From assembly GCA_949128115.1 (NCBI GenBank), contig OX421967.1, positions 20,786,635-20,850,634 of the forward strand: 64,000 bases of DNA. Direction: 5' to 3'. This DNA is from Anaspis maculata. Lineage: Eukaryota; Arthropoda; Insecta; Coleoptera; Scraptiidae. The notes beneath the pieces are model-generated. The model ran no database searches and was not told the DNA's origin. It saw only the letters and a list, made by a program, of their open reading frames with translations. The position numbers and the translations under genes were made by a program. Shown in pieces: positions 22,354 through 31,943 of the stretch. Every line of letters starts with the position of its first letter. Positions within the stretch are counted from its first letter, which is position 1.

Positions 22354-22547
22354 AAAATTCTATCCAGAAATGGGTCAGACTGTAGGGGGTGGGGAGTAAA
22401 ATCACCCCAACTTTTTCAAGTGTCGTTTTTTTGCAACTTTATCATAAAATTATGAAACGTCAAAGCATTTTGCATAAAAAAGGTCTCTTTGTTTAACTCC
22501 GATTGGAAGCACCGTTCTCGAGTAAAATCGATTTGAAAATTACCCTA
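22354..22547. other. short spacer
   Basis: AT-rich DNA between the retrotransposon tail and the next foldback; a GGGTGGGG...CACCCC pair near 22387-22407 is the only structure. Confidence 0.35.
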
Positions 22548-23490
22548 CCTGTCATAAAAATTTATAAGGAAATTACAAAAAGAAAAAAATTGAGCGTAGG
22601 CCATGGAACACGACTACTATGTTTGGGGAAAAATAATTAAGACAGGGTGACATATTCATGAAATAAGTGACAGTGTGTTTGAAAGTTGTGTTTAAGGGGT
22701 ATCTGATGCGACTAAAAAAATCGTTGACGGAAATCGGTTTCATTGTATTTTTTTCGTTGAGTAGAAACTCCTCCAAGAAGAAAATGTACGAGCATTGCTA
22801 TCAAATTTTGCAAATTCCCAAAAAAATTTGAAAATTTTTTATTTTGATTTTTGACTTTGATTTTTGAAAATTCAAAAACTAGATAGCATTGACAATGCAT
22901 CTTTCCCCAATAAAGTCACACGCCAAATTTAAACTTTCTATTTTCAAACAAAAGGTACTAAAAATGATTTCTACTAATTCACTTTTTCATGTCTACGAGA
23001 AATCATTCTTGGTACCCTTTTTTTTTGAAAATAGAAAGTTCAAATTTGGCATGCGACTTTCTTGGGGAAAGATGCATTGTTGATCCTATCTAGTTTTTGA
23101 ATTTTCAAAAATCAAAATAAAATTTTTTTTTAAATTTTTGGAAATTTTGAAAATTTTATAGCAATGCCCGTACATTTTCTTTTTGGAGGAGTTTCTACTT
23201 GACGAAAAAAATAGAATAAGACGGATTCTCGTCAACAATTTCTTAAGTTGAATCAAAAACCCCTTAGAGTTAATTAAAGAAGTTTTATTGCGGGTACTGT
23301 TTTGTAAAAATGAAACGTTTTACAAACCAAGAGCTGGCAGACATACTTTTTGTGTATGGCTTCTGTAATGGTCGTGTTCTGGCCTGTCACCTGTCTCGAT
23401 TTTTTTTCCCAAACATGGTTGTCGTGTTCCATGGCCTACGCTCAATCTTTTTTTTTTGTAATTTCCATTATGAATTTTCATGACTTTTAC
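22548..23490. mobile_element. 0.94-kb foldback element
   Basis: Arms of about 430-480 bp face each other around 22990. Paired landmarks: GGAAATTACAAAAAG / TGTAATTTCC; ATTGAGCGTAGGCCATGGAA / TTCCATGGCCTACGCTCAAT; GAGTAGAAACTCCTCCAA / GGAGGAGTTTCTACTTG; CATCTTTCCCCAA / TTGGGGAAAGATG. Divergence between arms is modest. The small frames on both strands inside it are mirror shadows. Confidence 0.75.
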
Positions 23491-23507
23491 CACTTACCAC
23501 TTTTAGA

Positions 23508-23627
23508 GGGCTGTAGCTCGCTTATTAAGCATTTTTCGATCTACGTTTATGGGAACTTTTTTTCTTAGTTTGGGTCGTAGAATCTGCTGGTGAAGTATTG
23601 CACGCTAATTATGGGACACCCTGTATA
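23508..23627 (+). repeat. right-end fragment of the 15.7-16.4 kb element family
   Basis: GCTGTAGCTC, AAGCATTTTTCGA, CTA(C/T)GTT.ATGG.AACTTTTTTTC, GGTCGTAGAATC, AAGTATTG.CG and TATG(G/A)GACACC(C/T)TGTA match 16230-16353 in the same orientation. Only this end is present. Confidence 0.6.
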
Positions 23628-23850
23628 TGTTTTGTCATGACCCTGTCATGAGTCGGCTCAACAGTTTACTGAAATTTTTTGAAACAACGAAAACAGAAGC
23701 AATTTTTGTCCCTTTATAACTTCAAAATCAAAAGACCGAATTTTTTCAATAACTTTCAAGTCGAGTTTCAAGTATTCTACCACACCTCCATATTACGCAC
23801 CTTCAAGATGGTCCGACACTTATGATTCACCCTGTAGGTAGATACTTACT
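23628..23850. repeat. partial MITE with GTCCGACAC...CACCCTGTA end
   Basis: The segment at about 23700-23835, read on the minus strand, gives CTACAGGGTGAATCATAAGT, GTCGGACCATCTT, GTGCGTAATATGGAGGTGTG; these match the left ends at 46781, 50363 and 62063. The other end is not present here. Confidence 0.5.
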
Positions 23851-24040
23851 TATATTTTCACGAGGCTCGCGTTTGGGTGCTTCAATGATTAATAAACAAA
23901 CGTTTAAATATATTATTTATTACTGCGTATTGTCGCGATAGGATCAGCCCTTCTAGCACCGTCCAAGTTGAACCAGCCCCAGCGGCTCCACTTAGATGCG
24001 ACATGGTGGAGGCGCCGGATACAATGGCTCCTCCATTGCC

Positions 24041-24159
24041 TATAAAAGGGCTAAGTTAGGGCTAGATTTCAACTAATTTAGAAGTCACATAGATTATCTC
24101 ACTTAGGTATCGTATTCCGTTGTGTTCTCACTATCGCTCTAACTTCAGCTCTCCCTCCG
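24041..24159 (+). promoter_or_regulatory. candidate TATA promoter and 5' UTR
   Basis: TATAAAAGGG starts at 24041; a TCA-type initiator (TTCAACTAA, A at 24071) lies 30 bp downstream. About 89 nt of leader without ATG leads to the ATG at 24160. Together with the donor site at 24221 this has the layout of a genuine first exon. An alternative is the promoter of an LTR: I saw no matching second LTR in the window. Confidence 0.4.
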
Positions 24160-24220
24160 ATGCTGAGCCGCTCCTTCAGATACCTGCTTCGGCATTCTAG
24201 AATATTTCGAATTTCTTCCG
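24160..24220 (+). CDS. candidate first coding exon with mitochondrial-type presequence
   Basis: ATG at 24160 opens 20 codons (MLSRSFRYLLRHSRIFRISS) plus one base, ending at a good 5' splice site, G/GTAAGC, at 24221 (phase-1 intron). The peptide has six Arg, no acidic residues, and spaced Leu/Phe/Ile, which is what mitochondrial matrix-targeting presequences look like. The 2.5-kb element at 24286-26796 would lie in the following intron. I found no matching second exon in the window, so the protein cannot be named. A chance combination remains possible. Confidence 0.35.
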
Positions 24221-24285
24221 GTAAGCAGTAGGCAGAAGAGTAGATGTACACAAATTAGCGACTAGAGTTTCTAATTGGTACCGTA

Positions 24286-26796
24286 TACAGGGTGTGATAT
24301 GAAACTTTTTTATTTTAAATGCAACACCCTATATTTTAGCCCGTTATTTGGTGGAGCTTTTTTTTCAGATTACAAATATATATGACACTTATGATTTATT
24401 CTGACAAGTGAGTTGTCGGAAAAATAATAAAATAGGTAGTCAAATAATTTTGTTTCGCGGCAAGATGGCTTTGGTTTCTACAGTTTACCTGTAGAAAAAG
24501 TTATTCTCGCAGCATTTTGTCTGCAGAATTCAACTCTGCATGACTAAATGGTCTAATTCGTTCCTAATACAAGGTGTCGCGTAATTTTAATTTTTAATTT
24601 ATTTGACTACCTATTTTGTTATTTTTTTGACAGCTTTCTTGACAAAATAAATCATAAATGCTATACAGGTGTCCGGTGAGTGAACTGACATAGCTCAAGG
24701 GTATATCCAGTTTTTCAAGGCGGTTCAGGATCTGGCTTTAGAATTTTCCTAAAGTCTTCCGTTTCGGAGTTACAGGGTGATTTATGGTTTTGGTCGAAAA
24801 CTTTCTATAGTCATATCTTTCGACTGAAGATATGCAGGTCCGGACTGGAATTTTTTTACCCTCAAGTTTTTATGGAAAAAGTCACCTTGCAGAAAAGTTT
24901 TTTTAAAACTGACATTAGATTCGGATTCCGCATGAAAAATACTACAAGTAGCGCTACTTGACTGGTTTGGCACTAATTCGCTGTTTTGAGGAAACGCTTA
25001 ATGACTCAAGATTTTTCCAAAACATTCATTCTCAGTAAGGCATAATTAGAAAAAAAATAGTTTTATGCAATTGTTCTAACTTGACCACTTCGATTTTTGA
25101 AACATAATAATACAGTATTTGTCCAAGTGGTGAAAAAACACGGAACCGGAATCAGCTGCTCTTTTACAGGAATAGGTAGGTATAGACAATACAAATAGAG
25201 AAGACCATATGTTATCACCACCGTCGTCACGGATATTGGGGCATCAAAAATCAGCCAACTTTTTTTTGAATGATGGACTCACCTAGTTCCTACGCAACCG
25301 TAAAAATCCGTGACGACATGTGTCTTTTCTATTTGTATTGTCTATACCTGTAAATCAAATCATGTGCTTTTTTGTTTGATCATAATATTGTACATTGTAA
25401 TTTCCAAATTAACCTCCATTCTTCCCGTAGTAGACTTGACCCCCTTGGATTATTTCCTTTGGGGTCACATGAAAAATCTTGTTCATCAAGAAGAGGTCAA
25501 TATAGTGGCTGAGTTTAGGCAAAGAGTTATTGCGGCGGCTGAGGAAATCAGAAATCAGCCAGATATGATTCGTAGTGCTGTGATGCACTTGCCAAAAAGA
25601 GCAAATTATATACCTATTGAGAAGAATGGAAGGCACTTTGAAAAGGTACTGCAATGAATTATTCATTGTTTGTATTTGCTAAGTACTGATCGAATAAATT
25701 TCTTCTAAAAGTAGGCCTCGGTCTCCTTGGTAGCCATGTTTTTCCGCCAGATTTTCAGGAGTCATAGGAGACTTGAGGAGAAATTTATTCGATCACTCTA
25801 AGTTACTTTTGATTTCTGTTTATTTAAATCGTTATGATTATTCGATTTATGATTCCGATATCGATGATCAAGAAATAATAATATTAAATTTCTTTATCCA
25901 GAAAAAAAGTCACTCACATGGAGCGGAGTCCAGGTGGAGATAACGAAGTTCTGCCCTCTGCTCGTCCACCCAACTCCATCGAATTCAACTTTGGAGGAAC
26001 TGCCTCAGCATTGAGTTTTATTCGCTGTCTACATCCTTATTGGTTTTCAGATCCCTCTTTCTATTTTTAACATAATGATCAAATAGAAAAGCACATGATA
26101 TGTCTTACAGAAATTACTGTGAAAAAATTGATTCCGGTTCGGTGTTTTCTTACCAATTGAACAAATGCTGTATTATTATGTTTGAAAAATCGAAGTAGTC
26201 AAGTTAGAACAATTGAATAAAATCATTTTTTTTATTATGCCTCACTAAGAATGAAAGTTTTGATAAAATCTTGAGTCATTAAGCGTTTCCTCAAAACAGC
26301 GAATTAGTGCCAAACCAGTCAAGTAGCGTTGCTTCTAGTATTTTTTATGCATAATCCGAATCTAATGTCAGTTTTAAAAAAACTTTTCTACAGGGTGACT
26401 TTTTCCATAAAAACTTGGGGGTAAAAAAATTTTAGTCCGGACCTGCACTTTCTAAATTGATCGAAGTGGCGCTATAACGAGCCTAAGCATAATGCATAAT
26501 GCACATGCCGAATTTCAACCAATTATATTGATCCAGTCGAAAGATATAACTATAGAAAGTTTTCGACCAAAACCATAAATCACCCTGTAACTCCGAAACG
26601 GAAGGCCTTAGGAGAATTTTGAAGTCATATCCTGAACCGCCTTAAAAAACTGGATATACCCTTGAGCTATGTCAGTTCACTCACCGGACATCCTGTATAG
26701 GTATCTTTGTAATCAGAAATAAAGACTCCATCGAATGACGTAATAAAATATAGGGTGTTGCATTTGAAATAAAAAAGTTACATGTCACACCCTGTA
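24286..26796. mobile_element. 2.5-kb element with very long inverted repeats and a mariner-type transposase remnant
   Basis: TACAGGGTGTGATATG at the left faces CATGTCACACCCTGTA at the right; the complementarity extends inward in blocks over about 0.9-1 kb per side (e.g. AACTGACATAGCTCAAGGGT at 24680 against ACCCTTGAGCTATGTCAGTT at 26670; the GAGGAAACGCTTAATGACTC block at 24990 against 26270). It also extends about 20 bp outward (AATTGGTACCG). The unpaired centre holds the C-terminal part of a DDE transposase (25421-25657). Long arms around a decayed gene suggest an autonomous element that rearranged into a foldback. Confidence 0.7.
25421..25657 (+). pseudogene. mariner/IS630-type transposase, C-terminal fragment
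   Basis: From about 25430 the frame reads VDLTPLDYFLWGHMKNLVH and continues with Glu/Arg-rich helices to a natural TGA at 25655. The (S/P)DL(T/S)PLD(F/Y)FLWG motif contains the third acidic residue of the DDE/D catalytic triad in mariner-like transposases. The first two acidic residues and the DNA-binding domain are absent: only some 75 of about 340 residues remain. Upstream codons in the same frame are not transposase-like. The protein is inactive. Confidence 0.75.
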
Positions 26797-26799
26797 TAC

Positions 26800-26939
26800 G
26801 GTACCAATTGGAAACTTTTAGAGGATCGATTCAAGATCCCTGGAAAAAATCGTTGAAACAAAAAGTTTTGAGTTTCTCAAAATATTTCAAAGGGGAATCT
26901 CCCAGAGGAGGGGAGAATTTTATCGTGAACACCCTGTAC
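26800..26939 (-). repeat. inverted partner of the 19525-19660 repeat
   Basis: Read on the minus strand: TACAGGGTGTTCACGATAAAATTCTCCCC..., ending AAAAGTTTCCAATTGGTACC, next to the right tip of the 2.5-kb element. Confidence 0.55.
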
Positions 26940-27049
26940 AATAATGTTAATAATGGCGTTACAGATCCGAATATTGATTTTTATTTTGGTTTTTTGAGAA
27001 ATTTTTAAAAGCAATGTATTATGTATAACTGGTTTGCCGCCCTAGTACT

Positions 27050-27487
27050 GGAGACAGTCAACACTGTCCCTCTGCCTGATTCTGGAACTATACGCACTTG
27101 TTCAGGTTGAGCTTTAGATTGGCTCCCAGGACGTCTAAACACTTCTCGAAAGCTCTGTTTAGATGTTCTTCTCTTCGAATGTTCGACCGATGACTATCAC
27201 GTTGTCGAGGTAAACAAGGCGAATTTCCCACGTGAGGCCTTGGAGAAACACTATAAAGCGCTTGAATGTAGCCGGTGTATTACACACCCCAAAAGGCATG
27301 TCAGCGAACTGGTACAATCCACGTTCGGCAGAAAATGCGGTTTTCTCTTTGTCCTCGGAATGAAGTTCAACTTATAGCTGCTCACCAAATCAAGCGTCGA
27401 AAACCATGCTGAAAAACGAGCTTTGGGATACGGAACGTCAGTCAGGGGTGGTACCACAACAGAATTAACTGTAAATGGTAATGACAC
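27050..27487 (-). pseudogene. Gypsy-type (Ty3) reverse transcriptase, broken
   Basis: Minus strand, three frames needed. Frame 1 (27487 to about 27360): DVPYPKAR, FSTLDLVSSY. Frame 2 (about 27366-27177): EDKEKTAFSAERGLYQFADM, PFGVCNTPATFKRF and LVYLDNVIVIGRTFEE, then a stop. Frame 3: HLNRAFEKCLDVLGANLKLN. These are the consecutive RT motifs of Ty3/Gypsy pol (FSTLDL.SGY, KTAF, MPFGL.NAP.TF, YLDD). Two frameshifts and a stop break it, and the catalytic YLDD has become YLDN. No LTRs, protease or integrase are seen nearby, so it is an isolated fragment. Confidence 0.85.
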
Positions 27488-27746
27488 AGAATGTCACGGT
27501 GCAAATTTGATTTATTGCCTATTTTTATATGCCCGTGAATAATTTAGAAGCTTAAAATAAGGGCACTGCAAGCGTGAATGATTCTGCAGCACTATAGGTA
27601 GGGTATGATAAGTTGTTCCAAATAAATGCTCATAATTGCAATGAATTATTTATGATAACGTCTAGTCGTTCAAATCATCACACATAAATTGAAAATTCAC
27701 ATTTTTATACAAGTTTAAGACATATCACAATCGCACGCTGTGTATC
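27488..27746. other. spacer, no feature seen
   Basis: AT-rich DNA between the RT remnant and the next foldback. Confidence 0.35.
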
Positions 27747-29063
27747 TACAGTCTGTCCGTTTTTCGAGGCTAAGCATGGGTATCTCGCTTATCTTTGGAG
27801 ATACAGAGTCGATTAAATTAGAAAAGAGTTGTGAATTTTTATGACGATCAATGATCCAAAAAGATATTTGACTTGTCAGTTTTAGTTTTCGAGATATTGA
27901 GAAAAAAACAGAAATATGTTATTTTTGTTTTCATTTTTTATTTGGAAAACGGTTGAAGGTAGCCTTTTCTAATTAAGACATTGTGAAGGCACTTTTCCAG
28001 GGGGAATTCAATGTTGCCAAAATCTCCATTCTATAGCTTTCAAAACAACCGAGATATGACATTCAACTTTTTTTTTCTCTTATGGGCGCCATATTGGATT
28101 TAAATAATTAAAAACATTTATGTGACAATATAAAATATTTCTTCCATTTTTTGGAATGAAATTGAGTGCAAGGTGCCCAATATGCTAGCAGCATTTCCAC
28201 GTTGAATGGCAAGTGAATTTTTTTGTTTGAAAAATCTACCCGAACGTGGATCACCAGTCACCATTTTCAATTTTGAACATAGAAAATTTACAAAAACTGA
28301 AGCTTCTTCACTCCAAGGGCCCATTGTTTCTACAGAAAAGGCTACGAATTCATTTTTTTTTTATGTCAGAATATTTTTGATGTTTGTTGCGTGCGGCGTT
28401 TTCAGCTACAGCTTTGGGCATTTTTTATGTAAGCTTAATGTAGAAAGCTGCCATGGTATCTACGCAGGTCGCATCCCACACCAGAGACCGACCTTTTGAC
28501 CAGGGAGTTAGGGCTAAGCCATCCGGACGCTTGCCATCATTTCTGAAGAGACCAGTGGGCTTTTAAGAAAAAAATTCTCTTTTTAATTTTCAAAGAGTGC
28601 TTTGGAAACAAAATCAGCACCGACAATAAAAAAAAACGTAAATGTTACACATTTATTCAACAGTGACATGTAGCACATCGTTGTAACCAGAAAAGAATAC
28701 CGTATTCAAAAATATCAAAATCCAATATGGCGCCCATTAGAGAAAAAAGTTGAATGTCGTATCTCGGTTGCTTTGAAAGCTAGAATAAAGATTTTGGCAG
28801 CTTTGAATTTCCCTTGAAAAAGTGCGCTGAATGTCTGGATTAGAAAAGGCCACCTTCAACCGTTTTTTGAATAAAAAATTAAAACAAAAATTCAAATTTC
28901 TGTTTTTTCACGATATCTCAAAAACTAAAATCAATACGTCATATTTCTTCTTGGATCATTGATTGTCATGAAAATGCGCAACTTTTTCCTAATTTAACCG
29001 ACTTTGTATCTTTCAAGATAAGCGAGATACCCATGCTTAGTCTCAAAAAACGGACACCCTGTA
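27747..29063. mobile_element. 1.3-kb long-TIR element (TACAG...TGTCCGTTTTT ends)
   Basis: Left TACAGTCTGTCCGTTTTTCG and right complement of TACAGGGTGTCCGTTTTTTG, followed by TAAGCATGGGTATCTCGCTTATCTT on both sides; arms of about 360 bp continue to the ATGGCGCCCAT.AGAGAAAAAA words at about 28080 and 28740. The unpaired centre (28120-28680) is unrelated and holds overlapping short frames on both strands that I do not recognise (plus 28206-28499, minus 28118-28324). TAC/TA-type ends place it with the other TACAGGGTG elements. Confidence 0.75.
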
Positions 29064-29330
29064 TACTCATGGGATGGGTTATGGGTACACCTAATTATGT
29101 GCATATTATCTGAATTGAATTAAGAATGATTGATTCAACCATCAGAATCTTTTTATGGCTTTGGAGCGTACGGAATTGTGACGTAAATGGCACAAATTTA
29201 TTTCAGATTTGAATGCTCTGACCTCTACCGAAAATCTATGATTATTATGGGGCACGTGGAATATACTTTCATTATCAGTACAAATTTGAAAATCTAATAG
29301 AATTTAGGTGAAAATCAAGTGCTTAGAATA

Positions 29331-29924
29331 TACAGGTTGTTCGCAAACTTGGGGTAGAAATTTGAGCAGCAGGTAGAAAAATGCTCCAAAAGAGCCAAAA
29401 TAATGTTAAAAAATTATGATTTCATGTTTTTTTATTTTTGGAAATACGGAGGGTCAAAAGGTGGCCTTCCTCAATTTTGTTTAGTGCACAGGGTGAGTCA
29501 TAAATCCTAAAAATCAATTCTTTCTCTGAAGTGCTCGTGAAAAGTTCTAGAGGTCATAAAACTGATGTAGAGCAACAAATAACACAAATAGTTCAATTTT
29601 CTGCATGCCTTTTTGAAGAAAATTGGATTTTCAGGATTTACGATTCACCCTGTATAGTTAATAAAATTACAAAACACAATCAAAGGTTCAAAAACTTGCT
29701 TTTTGGTCTGTTGAAAAGAATTTACTGAAATCTTTCAAAATAACGAAAATAGAGGGGATCGAAGGACCACCTTTTGACCTTCCATATTTTCAAAAATGGA
29801 AGCCCTAAATTTTTTTGAACTTATTTCTGATAGATTCTCGTAAAAACATTTTATTTCTGATACTTTTGAAGCATTTCTCTAACTGCAGCTCAATTTTCTA
29901 CCCCAAGTTTGCAAACACCCTGTA
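29331..29924. mobile_element. 594-bp foldback MITE (TTGTTCGCAAACTTGGGG ends)
   Basis: TACAGGTTGTTCGCAAACTT at the left pairs with AAGTTTGCAAACACCCTGTA at the right. Arms also pair at GGAGGGTCAAAAGGTGG / CCACCTTTTGACC. A smaller MITE is nested at 29487-29654. A second copy, lacking its left end, lies at 30986-31571 in the same orientation. Confidence 0.75.
29487..29654. mobile_element. 168-bp MITE nested in the 29331 element
   Basis: CACAGGGTGAGTCATAAATC and GATTTACGATTCACCCTGTA face each other, continuing through CCTAAAAATC. The same nested insertion is present in the copy at 31170-31341, so it was in place before the host element was copied. Confidence 0.7.
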
Positions 29925-30985
29925 TAGTGAAAAATATCTACTTATTGCTGCTTGTCAGTATAATAATCAACAGAAAAATTATGCAGAAATCAGTGATTTA
30001 AAAAAGACAAAAATGGTTATTCAAATGAAACCGGCCAATCGCTCTAGGTAGAAGAGGTTAACTGTAACGTTCAATTCAAATAAATCCGTACCTTCTAGGT
30101 ACTATACTTTTGAGCTTCCATTGAGTAATTAAATATCAATCAGGAATAGGTGGAATAACAATTATCATTAGACTACAGGTGATCCAAAAATGATGCATCA
30201 TCAGCCGTAGAAAGCGTATATGCAACATGAGATAGGGTTTGGAACCAAGATCTCTTCGGGCAGTTCAAAAAAATCACCAGCTTCATTTGAAATGATACTG
30301 AAAAAAGTACTGATAGCTACCCACTAAATATTTATTTAGTTATTGAGTTTATAGAGTGTCGAAAAATTTACCATCCTGTATAGTAATAGGACTTACTTTT
30401 TGTCTATTGACGGAAGCCAACATAATACAATAATAATAATAATATTTATACATTCAATTCAAAAACTAGTGCGTAGTTGTGGAAAAATCGAATAAATCTC
30501 AAGAAACACCGAAACCGATTGGCTGTAGTTCTCATAACTCAAGAGTACCTATTATAGTTTTATCTCCTAGATGTTGCAAGTGCTCTGCGACAGACGTCAC
30601 TACTGATTATCAATATACGAAACTTGTATATCTCTAGTCATTACTCATTAGTAGCAGAATTATGAATTATTATCAATAAATGCGTTATGTTGACACAAAA
30701 GTTATCAGTAAAACCAATGGAAAACGGGGGAGGGTCTATTGCTCTACACTTTATGTTAGGTACCTATTCTAAAAGCATAACTAACATACTCGCTTGCATA
30801 CCTGCAAGTGGAATTTGTAATGATTTGTTTTTGTTGTGTTATTCGCATAGATCAGATTCGCTGTCGATGCCCTAACCGTATCACTAGAGATCTACCTACA
30901 CCGTTCAGCGCACTCTCCCCAGAGCTAATGGAATAGCGCTATTAGCTGCCCTATGTCTGTCGCAGAAACTATTCCTCAGGGAATT
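29925..30985. other. unique DNA, no supported gene
   Basis: Includes a GGTGATCCAAAAATGATGCATCATC stretch (about 30179) and TCTTGTATAG-type words like MITE ends, but no pair that I can close. A 62-codon frame at 30687 has no features. Confidence 0.35.
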
Positions 30986-31571
30986 GTGTCAAAAGTATCA
31001 GAAAAAACGTTGAAAAAAATCTAGTTTTTATTCTTGAATATATGGAGGGTCAAAAGGTGGTCCTTCGACCCCTTCTATTTTCGTTGTTTTGAAAAATTTC
31101 AGTCAACTGAATCAGATCAAAACGCAGTTTTTCTCAACCTCTAATGGTGTTTTGTAATTTTATTTAGGGTACAGGGTGAGTCGTAAATCCTAAAAATTTA
31201 TTTTTTCTCGAAAATGACCGGTCAAGGTTCTACAGGTTATAAACTGATGTAGAGCAACATATAAAATTTTTTTCTCATATCAAATTTTCTGCATGCATTT
31301 TTAAGAACACTGGATTATCAGGATATTTGACTCACTCTGTATAGTGAATAAAATCGAAAAGCACATTCAAAGGTTCAAAAATATTGCTTTTTGATCTGTT
31401 CAAAAAAGTTTATTAGGATATTTAAAAAAAAAACGAAAATAGACGAGGTGGAAGGACACCTTTCGACCCTCCATATTTAACTCAAATTTTTTCCAACATT
31501 TTTTCGATACTTTTGAAGCATTTCCATAACTGCGGTTCAATTTTCGACCCCAAGTTTGCAAACACCCTGTA
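30986..31571. mobile_element. second copy of the 29331 element, left end missing
   Basis: From about 30986 the order of phrases follows 29370-29924: GAGGGTCAAAAGGTGG, the nested MITE, AAGGTTCAAAAA.(T/..)TGCTTTTTG(A/G)TCTGTT, GGAAGGAC.ACCTTT.GACC, CTTTTGAAGCATTTC, then TTTGCAAACACCCTGTA. The first about 40 bp of the element are absent. Confidence 0.7.
31170..31341. mobile_element. nested 172-bp MITE, second copy
   Basis: TACAGGGTGAGTCGTAAATC against GATATTTGACTCACTCTGTA; same position inside its host element as at 29487. Confidence 0.65.
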
Positions 31572-31943
31572 TAAAGATGAAGCAGCATCCGAGAGCAGAC
31601 TTGAATACAAAGCGCCAGTGCCAACAACAGCGAGGCTAAGTAGAGCGATATCTAAATGCGACGATTCGTGATTTGTAAATTAGTGCTTAGTACGCATTCC
31701 GTCAATTTTAAGGTATCAAACGAAAAATTCGAAACAATACAATTAACCCGAGATGGAAAAACTGGGCTTCATAGGAACAGCGAGTTAGAATAACATCGAG
31801 TTACCTTCGGTAGAACCCAGTGTGAGGGCGGGGGCGAGGAGTTTGGTCTCCTCTGCTGCAAGGTGTGACTAGAGGCATAAACCAAAAAAAAACATAATGA
31901 GAGGGAATAGTAGCGGACTATGGGAATAGGGAACCGTTTAATA
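31572..31943. other. unique DNA, no feature seen
   Basis: A GAACCCAGTGTGAGGGCGGGGGCG stretch is more GC-rich than the surroundings. No frames or repeats supported. Confidence 0.35.

Noticed and set aside
28118..28499. Overlapping frames in the centre of the 27.7-29.1 kb element as a transposase
   Set aside because: No DDE-type motif or DNA-binding motif is visible, and the two strands overlap. Left as unrecognised.
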